Below, piece by piece: positions 8,996 to 17,756 of a DNA stretch of 50,768 bases. Position 1 is the first letter of the stretch, and every line of letters starts with the position of its first letter. Source of the DNA: Yersinia thracica (GTDB lineage: Bacteria > Pseudomonadota > Gammaproteobacteria > Enterobacterales > Enterobacteriaceae). Both the position numbers and the translations under genes were made by a program. The stretch is from contig NZ_CABHXX010000063.1 in the NCBI RefSeq assembly GCF_902170565.1, positions 1-50,768 of the forward strand, written 5' to 3'. Below the pieces are notes generated by a model that saw only the letters and a list, made by a program, of their open reading frames with translations, was not told where the DNA came from and searched no databases.

Positions 8996-10123
8996 TTAGT
9001 TAAATGTTACCATCATTTCCGTCGAGGCAGTGACCGCGCCATCGGGCAGATCATCGCCGCCGGAACACAAGCGCCAGGTCACTGGATTATCATATTTTTT
9101 AGATTTATCGCTGTCTTTCATTTCACCGATTTTAATCACGGTATTATCAAACGAAATACCGCCCCCGCCGCCACATGCGCCATTTTTGGCGTTAGTGTCT
9201 TTGATTTCACCGGTAATATAGCCGCCGCCTTCATTTAATGCTAAATGTGACGGTGTCCCTTTATATTGACCACTTATGGCTCGAAACTGCAGATTAATAT
9301 CAGCGGTAATATTATTATTGTCCTGAGTGCAGGTGGTCGCCATGGCATTCGTTATTTTACCCAACTCAGCATCCGCTTTTTTATTATATTCTACCGAACC
9401 AAAGTCAACCAGCGTGGGGGTGGCGACCGTGCATTCTAATGTAGAGACTCGCAGGGTTAAGTTGATAGGGGATATGGGCACGCTAATATCTCCATCATTA
9501 AATTGAGTATATGAGCCGAAATAGAGCGGCGGAATGGCAATATTATCATGACTAGCCTGGTGACCATCGGCCACTATCACCCATGTCCCATTAAGCGTGA
9601 CAGTTCTTTCCTTATCTTTTTGATAGAAGTTATTATCCGCTGACTCTCGAGGGGGAAGACACCAGGCGAATCCTTTTCCGGTGACTTGCCCCCCGCCGCT
9701 GGTGGTGGCAGTGGTACCATCGACACCAATGGTTCCCGATAGCGTCTCGGTAGCATTATTGGCTTGTATTTTATATGTGGCGCTGGCGTTGACCCGTGGA
9801 GCAATACCAATGCCATCAGCAATTTTAACGGTATCGATACCCATAATATTTGTTAATGCACTTGTTAGCATACACCGAGTATCAATTGTTGATACCGCAA
9901 CTATTCCCCACTTAGGTTGCATATCTACCTTGGTTATCGCTTTAGTTTCGCTTTTATTTATAGGCAATCCCTCCCAAACAATCCCAGAACCCTTACCAAT
10001 AGTAATTTTTTCCGCTTGCGCCGCTGGCAAGTACGTGAACAGCAGTGCCACCAGACTTACCCTCGCAATAGCGCGCTTCACGCCAGCCTGGCGAAGGGTA
10101 TCAATATATTTAATGATTTTCAT
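8996..10123 (-). CDS. Two-domain fimbrial tip adhesin
   Basis: The 375-residue secreted protein is the last gene of the chaperone-usher operon. It has an N-terminal signal peptide ending near LPAAQA, a unique N-terminal region (about 35-210) likely to be receptor-binding, and a C-terminal pilin-like domain (from about 215, with LECTVATPTLVDFGSV and paired cysteines) ending in a beta strand (MMVTFN) suited to donor-strand exchange. Size and position after the usher fit a tip adhesin. I chose the ATG at 10123 because it is preceded by AGGA and opens the basic, hydrophobic signal sequence; a longer frame from 10168 would overlap the usher gene. The receptor cannot be told from sequence. Confidence 0.75.
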   Translation of the reverse strand: MKIIKYIDTLRQAGVKRAIARVSLVALLFTYLPAAQAEKITIGKGSGIVWEGLPINKSETKAITKVDMQPKWGIVAVSTIDTRCMLTSALTNIMGIDTVKIADGIGIAPRVNASATYKIQANNATETLSGTIGVDGTTATTSGGGQVTGKGFAWCLPPRESADNNFYQKDKERTVTLNGTWVIVADGHQASHDNIAIPPLYFGSYTQFNDGDISVPISPINLTLRVSTLECTVATPTLVDFGSVEYNKKADAELGKITNAMATTCTQDNNNITADINLQFRAISGQYKGTPSHLALNEGGGYITGEIKDTNAKNGACGGGGGISFDNTVIKIGEMKDSDKSKKYDNPVTWRLCSGGDDLPDGAVTASTEMMVTFN

Positions 10124-10151
10124 GCTGTTATTTCCTGTAGCGGAGTCATTT

Positions 10152-12743
10152 TCACGGATTAACCTCACAGTGGGCGGTCAGGGTGCGAATCGGATTATTG
10201 GCTGATGGCGCGGGAATATCTTGCAGATTAAACGTCACCTGACACTGTTGGTCAGCGCCCTTGCCCCATTGGGTGATAAGCCGACCTTGTTCTGGCAAGC
10301 CGGTTAAGTACACCTGGCCGTTATCGCCGACAATGCCGGTGTTAACTTCCCCTGATGGCGCACCCTCGACGGTAACCAGCGCACCAAACGGCACTGGCGT
10401 TGTTCCTTTATTCAGCGTCACCAGGGCTTGATAACCAATATGGGTGGCGAAACTGGCCATCACCACCGCCCCTTTGGTCGGGTAGACATTCAGGCTGGAC
10501 TGAGTGATATCCACATCATCGGGCAAGGTGGACGGGTTCAGGCTGATATCGTTTTTCTGATAGTTCGACAGATACGGCACCACCGCGTAGCCTCGGCTGT
10601 CGGTCTCAACATTGCCGTTCATCATATGAACGCCCCCCGCGCCGGGAGCACTGACCAGCGCCACTGAATTACCCAGCATTTGGCTCAGAGTCACACCCTG
10701 CGGGTGCACCACCACCCCGCCGTTGCCATTCATATTCAGCGAGCGGCTCTGGCTGCTGTAGCTGTAGCCCATATTCGCCATACCTTTACTGCCCTGATAA
10801 CCCACATTCAGGTTGCCACCATCGCTGCTGTCACTGTTCGAGAAACCCTGCATCACGCTGTAAGAGAGCCGGTCATCCAGCGCACTGTCATTTAACCCCG
10901 CCTGTTGCCGGACTTGCCCCTGATTATTGTGGGTCATCTGATAACTGGCGTAACTGCGGCTGGCTAAGGCGCTGGAACTGAACAGACTGAATGGCAACTG
11001 TATATTCAGCGACAATTGGCGATTTTCTGGCCAACTGCCATCCCCCTCGATGCGGTCAATACTGTAAGCCAAACCGTAGCTCACCCCGTGGTAGCTGCCG
11101 TTGTAGCCCGCAGAGAGGTTATTATTGACCTGATGACTCCCCCAATAGTCATTGCGCGAGGCTGAGAGATAGAGTGAGCCGAATGACCCCAACTGTTGGC
11201 TAATTTGTAGCTGAAAATTGGAGCGCTGGCGTTGAAGCGCCCAGGGCACCTGCCCGTCACTGAGTTGAAAACCTTGATTATTAAAGTCAGCAAAGCTGTA
11301 GTAGTTGCGCGTTGAGTAACGATAGGCCGCCAAATCGACCGAGGTACCGGTGGTTAGCAAACTTTTGGCATAGCGGATACGGTAAGAGTTCCCTTGCTGC
11401 CGCTCATTTTGTGTGGCAAATCGGGCACTTGAGGTGGTGATATCCGCAGAAATCGCCCCAGCCTGCCCCAGCGAAATACCGGTTCCCAGCACCAGTGAGT
11501 GGTAATCCTCTGCCACCAATCCGCCCCCATACAGGGTGATGTTGTGAGGCAAACCATACATTAAGGTGGCTAGTCCGAAGTTCGCTTGCTGCGAACCGCG
11601 AGTCACGCCGCCGTTATAGCGCCCGCTGGTCAGCTCATATTTAAACCCGCCGGGCCGCTGCATCATTGGTAACGAGGAGAAAGGCACACTTTGAGTGCGC
11701 ACGCTGCCATCAGCCTCGGTAATGGTCACCGTCAGGTCACCCCCCTGACCGGTTTGGTACAAGTCATTCAGGCGAAACGGCCCCGGTGCCACGTAAGTCT
11801 GATAGACCACGTGGCCATTCTGGCTCACCGTGACGCGGGCATTACTTTGGGCAATCCCGCTAATCACTGGGGCAAAGCCGCGCAGGCTATTGGGTAACAT
11901 CTCCTCGGTGGAGTTAAGTTTGACACCACGGAATGGAATGCTATCGAACACTTCGTTGCTGCTGGTGCTGTCACCGGCCAGTATTTCCGAACGCCAGGCC
12001 TGAATATCCCGTTGCAAATAGGTATTCATAAACTGCGTTTTCTGGTAGGACTGGCTCGGCTGGTTACTACCGCTACTTTGGTTTCGGGTATGCGTCATAT
12101 CACTGCGTAACCGCCAATCTTGCCAGTTAAACCCACCGCGCAGGTTGGCAAACAGGTTAGTTTGTTCACTTTTGTTCATCCCAGCTTGCCCCTCCTGCCA
12201 GTTACGGCCACCACTCAGGCTGTAGTTCATCAAAAAGGCCGGGATACCCTTATCCCACAGAGCAGGATCGACATAGCCTTGAACATTAGGTTGCATCGCC
12301 ACCTGAGGAATACTGATTTCCAGCCGCAATTGCTGGAAATCAAACCGTACCTGAGCATCAGGGATCAGTTTGGTCAGGTTCTTTACCGGAACCTCGGCGG
12401 GTAACCCGACAAAGGCAGGCAGGACTTGGGTGTTGACCCCGAGATGATGCAAGAGTGCCGGTGTCAACTCGGGCTGGATTTGCCCATGCGCATCATTTTT
12501 AAATACCACGCTCTGCTGGCCTTGATCCGTCTGATTCACCCACACCGTCACCGGATAAGTGCCTGCCGGGATCTGCCCCGAGGTTTCAAACTGACTCAGG
12601 TCGATGTCTGCCACTTGTCCGCCGCTTAATGTCAGCAAACCGGGGTCAAAATAGTCTTTACTCCAGACTGGCGAAGCACTGACCAGCAAAATAGCCCCGG
12701 CGGCTGAGGGGAGGAACCTCATGTTCTTACAACAAGTTTTCAT
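10152..12743 (-). CDS. Outer-membrane fimbrial usher
   Basis: This 863-residue usher threads folded pilin subunits through the outer membrane. A signal peptide (MKTCCKNMRF to about 29) is followed by an N-terminal chaperone-binding domain, a large beta-barrel with a plug region, and C-terminal domains ending near AHCEVNP. Typical usher signatures are visible, including FNDLY-like RLNDLYQTGQGGDLTVTITEADGS and SIPFRGVKL. Length is normal for the family (about 800-870). The ATG at 12743 is taken because it opens the signal peptide; an ATG six codons upstream is possible. It sits between chaperone and adhesin genes and is read with them. No frameshift is seen. Confidence 0.9.
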   Translation of the reverse strand: MKTCCKNMRFLPSAAGAILLVSASPVWSKDYFDPGLLTLSGGQVADIDLSQFETSGQIPAGTYPVTVWVNQTDQGQQSVVFKNDAHGQIQPELTPALLHHLGVNTQVLPAFVGLPAEVPVKNLTKLIPDAQVRFDFQQLRLEISIPQVAMQPNVQGYVDPALWDKGIPAFLMNYSLSGGRNWQEGQAGMNKSEQTNLFANLRGGFNWQDWRLRSDMTHTRNQSSGSNQPSQSYQKTQFMNTYLQRDIQAWRSEILAGDSTSSNEVFDSIPFRGVKLNSTEEMLPNSLRGFAPVISGIAQSNARVTVSQNGHVVYQTYVAPGPFRLNDLYQTGQGGDLTVTITEADGSVRTQSVPFSSLPMMQRPGGFKYELTSGRYNGGVTRGSQQANFGLATLMYGLPHNITLYGGGLVAEDYHSLVLGTGISLGQAGAISADITTSSARFATQNERQQGNSYRIRYAKSLLTTGTSVDLAAYRYSTRNYYSFADFNNQGFQLSDGQVPWALQRQRSNFQLQISQQLGSFGSLYLSASRNDYWGSHQVNNNLSAGYNGSYHGVSYGLAYSIDRIEGDGSWPENRQLSLNIQLPFSLFSSSALASRSYASYQMTHNNQGQVRQQAGLNDSALDDRLSYSVMQGFSNSDSSDGGNLNVGYQGSKGMANMGYSYSSQSRSLNMNGNGGVVVHPQGVTLSQMLGNSVALVSAPGAGGVHMMNGNVETDSRGYAVVPYLSNYQKNDISLNPSTLPDDVDITQSSLNVYPTKGAVVMASFATHIGYQALVTLNKGTTPVPFGALVTVEGAPSGEVNTGIVGDNGQVYLTGLPEQGRLITQWGKGADQQCQVTFNLQDIPAPSANNPIRTLTAHCEVNP

Positions 12744-12788
12744 TGTTATTTCATCCATCACAAAATGTTGTCAACCATATTCCAAAGA

Positions 12789-13553
12789 TCACAAAGATTG
12801 CTGTGCGACCGGCGTATTCCAGCCGTCTTCATCAATCAATTGCCAAGTGACGTTGCCTGAAAACTTGCTATTGTCGGGCAGGACATAACGTTGTTTGCCT
12901 TTCGGCGGCACCATCAGGCGCAGCGCCGGTTTACCCAGCGCCACCTCCCCTATTTTTAAGTGCGAAAACGTCAACCAATAAGGTGTCGGGTTTTCCGCGA
13001 TCAGCGCGTTTCCTTCGCGCCGAAAATGCAGTTGAGAGGCAACATCGGCCACTGCACGCTTCACTAACCCCTCAGGGCGGTAGAACAGTTTGATATTGCT
13101 CACCACCGTCATGATCATCTGGCCGGTTTTCTGCGGTTTATCACTCTTGGTCTGGGAGGGAATCGCTTTCATCGAGATAAAAAACACGGACTCCCGGTCA
13201 GTCGGTAGCGGCTGACCATTTCTTCGCAAACGCAATGTCAGCTCGTCGTTGGCTTCCAAACGCTGTAGCGGCGGTGTCGCGATGAAAGGCGTGGCCGCCT
13301 GATCGGCATGGGTGATATCCACATCACCGGTCAGTGGGTCAACCGGACGTATCCAGGATTGCATCAGGTACGCCCGATCACTTTTGTTGTAAGCGGTCAG
13401 GGTCACGCCTTTTTTGGCGCTTTGCGGATAAATAACCCTGATCACATAAAAAGAAATACCTTTTGTTTCAGTCTGTTGAGCCTGAGCGATAGGATTATTG
13501 AGCATGAGCAATCCCACCGTTAGCATTAAAAAACGGAGCAATAAATAATTCAT
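12789..13553 (-). CDS. Periplasmic fimbrial chaperone (third of the operon)
   Basis: The 254-residue PapD-like chaperone has a signal peptide ending near PIAQAQ, then an immunoglobulin-like domain with the conserved arginine (VIRVIYPQSAK), the FYFISMKAIPS F1-strand motif and IKLFYRP with the subunit-anchoring lysine, followed by a second domain. The loop between the F1 and G1 strands is short (FGS type). The ATG at 13553 follows AGGA by six bases. It begins 14 nt after the preceding chaperone gene, so the two are probably co-translated. It is one of three distinct chaperones in a single operon, which is unusual. Confidence 0.88.
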   Translation of the reverse strand: MNYLLLRFLMLTVGLLMLNNPIAQAQQTETKGISFYVIRVIYPQSAKKGVTLTAYNKSDRAYLMQSWIRPVDPLTGDVDITHADQAATPFIATPPLQRLEANDELTLRLRRNGQPLPTDRESVFFISMKAIPSQTKSDKPQKTGQMIMTVVSNIKLFYRPEGLVKRAVADVASQLHFRREGNALIAENPTPYWLTFSHLKIGEVALGKPALRLMVPPKGKQRYVLPDNSKFSGNVTWQLIDEDGWNTPVAQQSL

Positions 13554-13567
13554 TGTTATTCCTGAGT

Positions 13568-14308
13568 CTATGGCAACATCTGTTGGCACTGAGCGGAGAA
13601 ACCGCCGTAGTCGGTGATGGTTTGCCATTCAACCTGTGTTATTGCCGTGCTGGTTGGGTACCTCTGCGAACTCATCGGCGATAACATTGATGAGGTGGCA
13701 TTCAGGTTGACCGGGCGCTGGTTGAATGTCAGCCGCCCCAACGTTTGAAAATAAGGTGTCGGATTTTCTATCTTTATTGCGTTATCCGTACGGCTGACAC
13801 GCAACTGACAGGCGGCTAACTCAGGCGACGGTTTTAGCCCCTCAGGGCGATAAAATAATTTGATAGTAAAGCGAAATCCCATCGACAACTGCGCCGGCTC
13901 ACTTTCTGCCAGTGGCTTTTCTGTTTGTGCCGGGATAGCCAGCACAGAGAGATAAAACAGCGATTCACGATCTGTTGGCAGTGCTGCTCCCTGCGATAAA
14001 ATACGCAGCAACTGGCGATGCCCCGGCCGCAGTGGCAACAAGGGTGGCGTGACGATAAAAGGTGCCGCCAGATCATTATCAACGACAGCATTATCAAGCG
14101 GGCGCTGAATGCGGCTTTGGATAAGGTAAGACTGGTCGCTGCTGTTTTTAACCGCCACCGTCTGCGCCTTATCGCTCGATGAGAACACCACTCTGGTTTG
14201 GTTGAGGCTGATACCCTCCACCGCCAATGTGGGCGGGACAAAGAGGACAATCGGCAATATTCCGGCCAACAAAAGAGATACAACCAATGAAACCGGCCTC
14301 ATTGACAT
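13568..14308 (-). CDS. Periplasmic fimbrial chaperone (second of the operon)
   Basis: The 246-residue PapD-like chaperone has a signal peptide (to about PTLAVEG) and the conserved arginine in QTRVVFSSSDKAQ. Later motifs are TDRESLFYLSVLAIP and TIKLFYRPEGL, then the domain-2 motif NPTPYFQTLGRL. The ATG at 14308 lies 7 nt past the second pilin gene and is preceded by GAGG at five bases; a second ATG six bases later is possible. It differs clearly from the chaperones before and after it, so it is not a recent duplicate. Presumably each chaperone serves a particular subunit. Confidence 0.88.
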   Translation of the reverse strand: MSMRPVSLVVSLLLAGILPIVLFVPPTLAVEGISLNQTRVVFSSSDKAQTVAVKNSSDQSYLIQSRIQRPLDNAVVDNDLAAPFIVTPPLLPLRPGHRQLLRILSQGAALPTDRESLFYLSVLAIPAQTEKPLAESEPAQLSMGFRFTIKLFYRPEGLKPSPELAACQLRVSRTDNAIKIENPTPYFQTLGRLTFNQRPVNLNATSSMLSPMSSQRYPTSTAITQVEWQTITDYGGFSAQCQQMLP

Positions 14309-14315
14309 AACAGCC

Positions 14316-14864
14316 TCAGCGGTAATCAAACTGGAATATAATCCGGGCGGTAAGTTTCCCCGGTTTGACGGAGGTGCAAGCGCCACAACTCACCCCGGCA
14401 GAAAAGGATAAATCCTGATCCTTGGGAATCTCACCGACCTTTGCCAGTGAAATATTGTCTCCACTGACGACTTCTTTTTTGCTATCGCTACTTTGATGCA
14501 AAATGATGCCTATGCCAGTGGCTTCAGATTCATCGGTGCGAAATAGCCATTTCCCATCTTGCTTTTCACCCGCGCCAGTGATCTGGACGCTGGGGGTCAG
14601 GCTGCCTCGTTTCCCGCCAGTACAGCCGGCCACGTTAAGCGTAAAATTCTGTGCGGCGGCGATGTCTCCGGTATGGAGCTGCGATTTGTTCACCTCGCCC
14701 AGTGACAGCACGCTTTTATTCAGTTTCAAGGTACAAGTCCCAGGCACAATTTTTGCAGCGAATTTGATCTCCGTCGCGGAGGCCATCAATGGGGTCAATA
14801 GCCACAAGCCAATAAATAGGGTGCCGAGCTGGTTTGCGCTACGGCAAAGGCTGATTAAACTCAT
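14316..14864 (-). CDS. Second fimbrial subunit (minor pilin)
   Basis: The 182-residue protein has a signal peptide ending near LMASATE and a pilin domain. Its features are the cysteine in PGTCTLKLNKSVLSLGEV, a partner in VAGCTGG, two further cysteines in SCGACTS, and a terminal beta strand RIIFQFDYR. The ATG at 14864 is preceded by GGGAGG at good distance and lies inside the end of the first chaperone gene (26-nt overlap), indicating coupling. It is more basic and has more cysteines than the major pilin of this operon, so it may be an adaptor or alternative shaft subunit. Confidence 0.8.
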   Translation of the reverse strand: MSLISLCRSANQLGTLFIGLWLLTPLMASATEIKFAAKIVPGTCTLKLNKSVLSLGEVNKSQLHTGDIAAAQNFTLNVAGCTGGKRGSLTPSVQITGAGEKQDGKWLFRTDESEATGIGIILHQSSDSKKEVVSGDNISLAKVGEIPKDQDLSFSAGVSCGACTSVKPGKLTARIIFQFDYR

Positions 14865-15543
14865 CGCTGCCTCCCTGATCATTAATGGTCTGCCACTGCA
14901 CCGCCCCGTGCGCGGCCGTTGTCGGGTAGGTATGGCTGCTGAAAGGTGCAATCATCAGTTCGTCTGGTGCGTCCAGTTTGAGCCTCTTTCCGCCCACGCT
15001 CAGACTGGCGAAACTGATGAAGTAAGGTGATGGATTATTCACCTTCAGCCCCGTTTTACTGCGCGAGAACTGGAGATGTTGTTGAGCAATAGCCGGTGAC
15101 GACGGCAGGTCTTTCGGCCGATAAAACAGCTTAATAATGTTGCCGATGCCAAACTGCGCTGTAACATAACTCGCTGTGGGCTGAGTCACAACCTCGGTGG
15201 GCGAACCCGACGGAATAGCGCTGGCATGGAAATAAAAGACTGACTCACGATCCTTGGGCAGATTGATATTTTGCCCGCTAATACGCACTTGATTAACGCT
15301 ATTCGGCTCTAAACGAAACAGCGGCGGCGTGACTAAAAATGGCGCGGGGGTATAACTCTCTTTAGCGCCACTGACACTGACCTGCACCAAATAGGGCAGC
15401 GCGACGGTGGTGTTGCGTAACGTCGCACTGATATTATCCGCCCCTTGAGGATAAATAAGGCGCGTCACATTGATGCCAAAACCATTAGCTTGTGCCACTG
15501 ACGAGACAAATATCATAGAAATAAACAGCAGAAAGCGGGCCAT
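14839..15543 (-). CDS. Periplasmic fimbrial chaperone (first of the operon)
   Basis: The 234-residue PapD-like chaperone has a short signal peptide (to about SVAQANG) and the conserved arginine in VTRLIYPQGADN. Further motifs are PKDRESVFYFHASAIPSG, IIKLFYRPKDL with the anchoring lysine, and a domain-2 motif NPSPYFISFASLSV. It follows the major pilin gene across a strong terminator hairpin, so it and everything downstream should be expressed at a lower level than the pilin. GAGGA precedes the ATG. Its 3' end overlaps the second pilin gene by 26 nt. Confidence 0.9.
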   Translation of the reverse strand: MARFLLFISMIFVSSVAQANGFGINVTRLIYPQGADNISATLRNTTVALPYLVQVSVSGAKESYTPAPFLVTPPLFRLEPNSVNQVRISGQNINLPKDRESVFYFHASAIPSGSPTEVVTQPTASYVTAQFGIGNIIKLFYRPKDLPSSPAIAQQHLQFSRSKTGLKVNNPSPYFISFASLSVGGKRLKLDAPDELMIAPFSSHTYPTTAAHGAVQWQTINDQGGSDEFNQPLP

Positions 15544-15565
15544 GCAACATATTCCTCAACCATAA

Positions 15566-15599
15566 AAGAAAAAAAATAGGAGGGAAGCCCCTCCTATTT
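15566..15599 (-). terminator. Intra-operon terminator after the major pilin gene
   Basis: Perfect 11-bp arms (AAATAGGAGGG at 15574-15584, CCCTCCTATTT at 15589-15599) have a 4-nt loop and are followed on the minus strand by a T-rich tail. It sits 7 bp past the major pilin stop and before the first chaperone ATG, so it can set a high pilin-to-assembly-protein ratio. Confidence 0.85.
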
Positions 15600-15606
15600 A
15601 AAGTAA

Positions 15607-16170
15607 TTAGTTATAGGAGAAGCTGAACAACAGTGGCGCACTGATAACACCAACTTTAGGCTCTTTAACATGACTCGCCACGCCAACATTAAAAATTACA
15701 CTCTGATTATCGAAACTTGTTAAATCGGCCTTGTTGACATCAGGAATGTCTTCCGCAGTCGCAATAACTACTGAGTCGCCATTAGCAATGTATTTATTTG
15801 TCTCAGTCGAAGTGCTTAACATAATCCCAGTATCGGCGCCGACGCCGGTGCCATTAAATAGATTCTGCGTGCCAGTGACGACTGGCCCTGAAACTATGAC
15901 ACTAGCAGTGTCACCCGTTTTCGCTGGTGCGTCACATTTATTCAGACTCAGGGCGAAAGAGCCAGTACTGTCTGCCAGCGGTTTGTCTATTGATGTTCCT
16001 AATGTTTTAACCGAATAGTTGCCTAAATCCAGAGTGTTTCTGGATAAAGCAATATCACAGGTGCCGGCAACCACAGACGCAGTGATCTCTATTTCTCCAT
16101 TAGAAGCAGCCTGAGCGCCAGCGGACAATAATAAAACAACGGGGGTGAGGGCTAATAAAATCTTGCGCAT
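15607..16170 (-). CDS. Major fimbrial subunit (type 1-like pilin)
   Basis: The 187-residue secreted pilin has a signal peptide MRKILLALTPVVLLLSAGAQA and a mature domain opening with the donor-strand segment GEIEITASVVAGTCDIAL. Two cysteines are about 40 residues apart (GTCDI and NKCDA), and the C-terminal strand is PLLFSFSYN. It is the first gene of the seven-gene operon and is followed at once by a strong terminator. AGGA precedes the ATG. The intergenic region ahead has two inverted repeats that could be control sites. It presumably forms the pilus shaft. Confidence 0.9.
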   Translation of the reverse strand: MRKILLALTPVVLLLSAGAQAASNGEIEITASVVAGTCDIALSRNTLDLGNYSVKTLGTSIDKPLADSTGSFALSLNKCDAPAKTGDTASVIVSGPVVTGTQNLFNGTGVGADTGIMLSTSTETNKYIANGDSVVIATAEDIPDVNKADLTSFDNQSVIFNVGVASHVKEPKVGVISAPLLFSFSYN

Positions 16171-16227
16171 AATTTTTTCCTACAAAGTTAAATTTATTAT
16201 ATAAAACAGAATTATTTATTGATAATA

Positions 16228-16255
16228 AATAACCACCATTTATATTATGGTTATT
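16228..16255 (-). repeat. Inverted repeat in fimbrial leader
   Basis: AATAACCA (16228-16235) and TGGTTATT (16248-16255) form perfect arms around 12 nt, about 60-85 bp ahead of the major pilin start. The pairing extends outward with a 2-nt bulge (GATAA on each side). It could be an operator or an mRNA leader hairpin. Confidence 0.4.
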
Positions 16256-16374
16256 TTATCTATTTTATTCTCTTTTTTGACGATGACTATTTAATCCTAT
16301 TTAAAATAACTTATTTCCGAACAGGTATTATTAATAAACAAACCACAGTCGAATATAGGACGGAGATTATTTTT

Positions 16375-16416
16375 GTGTAGGTGTATATTCTTATTTATGA
16401 AAGCCATCACCTACAC
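16375..16416 (-). promoter_or_regulatory. Inverted repeat GTGTAGGTG / CACCTACAC ahead of the fimbrial operon
   Basis: Perfect 9-bp arms at 16375-16383 and 16408-16416 are 24 bp apart, about 205-245 bp upstream of the pilin start. The spacing (33 bp centre to centre, three helical turns) suits two bound dimers. It shares the hexamer CCTACA with the site in front of evgA. Binding by the adjacent EvgA-type regulator is a guess. Confidence 0.4.
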
Positions 16417-16477
16417 GCGTAGTCTTACCTTGCACAGTGAGTTTATGACCGGCATTAAGCGCCTGACTTAGAAGCAT

Positions 16478-16516
16478 AAAAAAATCCGTAACCCCTGAGA
16501 GATTACGGATTTTTGC
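16478..16516. terminator. Bidirectional terminator after htpX
   Basis: Perfect 12-bp arms AAAAATCCGTAA (16480-16491) and TTACGGATTTTT (16503-16514) form an A/T-tailed hairpin usable on both strands. It separates htpX from the fimbrial operon. Confidence 0.85.
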
Positions 16517-16562
16517 AAACCAGCTGGATCGGTCAACCGATCATTTTATTGTTAAATGCGGG

Positions 16563-17444
16563 TTATTTCAGGTATTCACCAGAACGCAAAGCTTCAATAC
16601 GTTTGTCCAGCGGCGGATGGGACATAAACAGCTCGCTGAATGATTTAGATTTACCGTTAATACAGAAAGCCATCAGATTACCCGCTTCCTGCGGCTCATA
16701 GCTGGTTTTTAACCGCTGCAATGCGGCAATCATCTTCTCACGCCCGACCAATCTGGCTGAGCCGGCATCGGCATGGAATTCACGATGACGTGAGAACCAC
16801 ATGGTAATAATGCTGGCAAGAATACCAAACACCAGCTCCAATACCATGGATACCGCAAAGTAAACCATTGGGTTACCTGAACTGCTCCCTTCATTATCAC
16901 GATCACCCGACAAGAAGCCAGCGGCCACCTGCGCAATCAAGCGCGAAATAAAGATAACAAAGGTATTCACAATACCTTGAATCAAGGTCATGGTGACCAT
17001 ATCACCATTTGCCACATGGCTGATTTCATGAGCAATAACTGCCTCGGCTTCATCGCGGCTCATGTTCTGCAACAAACCGGTGCTGACGGCCACCAGTGAA
17101 GCATCACGACGAGCACCGGTGGCAAAGGCGTTAATATCCGGCGCCTGGTAAATAGCCACTTGTGGCATAGCAATACCGGCCTGCTGAGACTGGCGGCGAA
17201 CCGTCTCCAACAACCAGCGCTCTGTTTCATTACGCGGTTGTTCAATGACTTCACCGCCCACGGAACGCAGCGCCATCCATTTGGACATCAGCAACGAAAC
17301 AAATGCGCCGCCGAAACCAAACAGACCGGCCATGATCATCAGCCCCTGCACACTGCTGGACTGAATACCTGTCAGGCTAAGCACCAACCCGAACACCAAC
17401 ATGACAGCCAGGTTGGTGAGAAGGAATAGAGCGATACGCATCAT
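16563..17444 (-). CDS. htpX: Membrane zinc metalloprotease HtpX
   Basis: The 293-residue inner-membrane protease of family M48B takes part in quality control of membrane proteins alongside FtsH. It has two N-terminal membrane helices (about 4-24 and 34-55), the zinc site HEISH at 139-143, a third glutamate ligand in FHADAGS near 222, and further helices between about 155 and 215. Length and sequence are nearly those of E. coli HtpX (293). Its place downstream of prc is conserved. In E. coli it is Cpx-induced; I did not identify a CpxR box. Confidence 0.97.
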   Translation of the reverse strand: MMRIALFLLTNLAVMLVFGLVLSLTGIQSSSVQGLMIMAGLFGFGGAFVSLLMSKWMALRSVGGEVIEQPRNETERWLLETVRRQSQQAGIAMPQVAIYQAPDINAFATGARRDASLVAVSTGLLQNMSRDEAEAVIAHEISHVANGDMVTMTLIQGIVNTFVIFISRLIAQVAAGFLSGDRDNEGSSSGNPMVYFAVSMVLELVFGILASIITMWFSRHREFHADAGSARLVGREKMIAALQRLKTSYEPQEAGNLMAFCINGKSKSFSELFMSHPPLDKRIEALRSGEYLK

Positions 17445-17756
17445 AAAAAGTTATTTCCTTATTCTGTTAATTGACGACCGTATTAAATCGACATTGCACT
17501 AAATCGACATTGTATTAAGCCAACATTGTCATGATGACTTAGCTAAATGATTACTGAGATATGCTGATCGTATGGGCATCTGACAAATTTTCAAGGCTTG
17601 TTAAGTTCTAACAGAGTAAATCAACATAACTTTACAAATTTGGATGCTTTTCATTACATATTAAGCTGTTTTTTCACCAATCCAACGACTGGGCATGAAA
17701 AAAAAGTAAAAAAAATCCGGGCTGCAAGAACCCGGATTATGCTTATCATCCGCAAA
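17445..17756. other. Intergenic region prc / htpX
   Basis: About 310 bp hold the prc terminator (17703-17738) and presumably the htpX promoter. Three near-copies of a short ATTGTATTAA/ATTGCACTAA-like phrase with TCGACATTG occur at about 17480-17530. No gene is seen. Confidence 0.5.
17703..17738 (-). terminator. Rho-independent terminator of prc
   Basis: The stem AATCCGGG (17714-17721) / CCCGGATT (17731-17738) has a 9-nt loop. It is followed on the minus strand by eight or more T residues. It lies 18 bp past the prc stop. Confidence 0.88.

Larger units (their letters stand above)
16171..16562. other. Regulatory region of the fimbrial operon
   Basis: About 390 bp lie between the major pilin ATG and the end of htpX. 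The region contains the htpX terminator (16478-16516), a 9-bp perfect inverted repeat at 16375-16416 and an 8-bp one at 16228-16255. It is very AT-rich near the pilin gene. No gene is seen. No invertible-element borders of the FimS kind were found by eye. Confidence 0.6.

Noticed and set aside
16171-16562. Invertible promoter (FimS-like phase switch) ahead of the fimbrial operon
   Set aside because: The inverted repeats there are too close together (24 and 12 bp spacers) for an invertible segment, and no recombinase gene is nearby.
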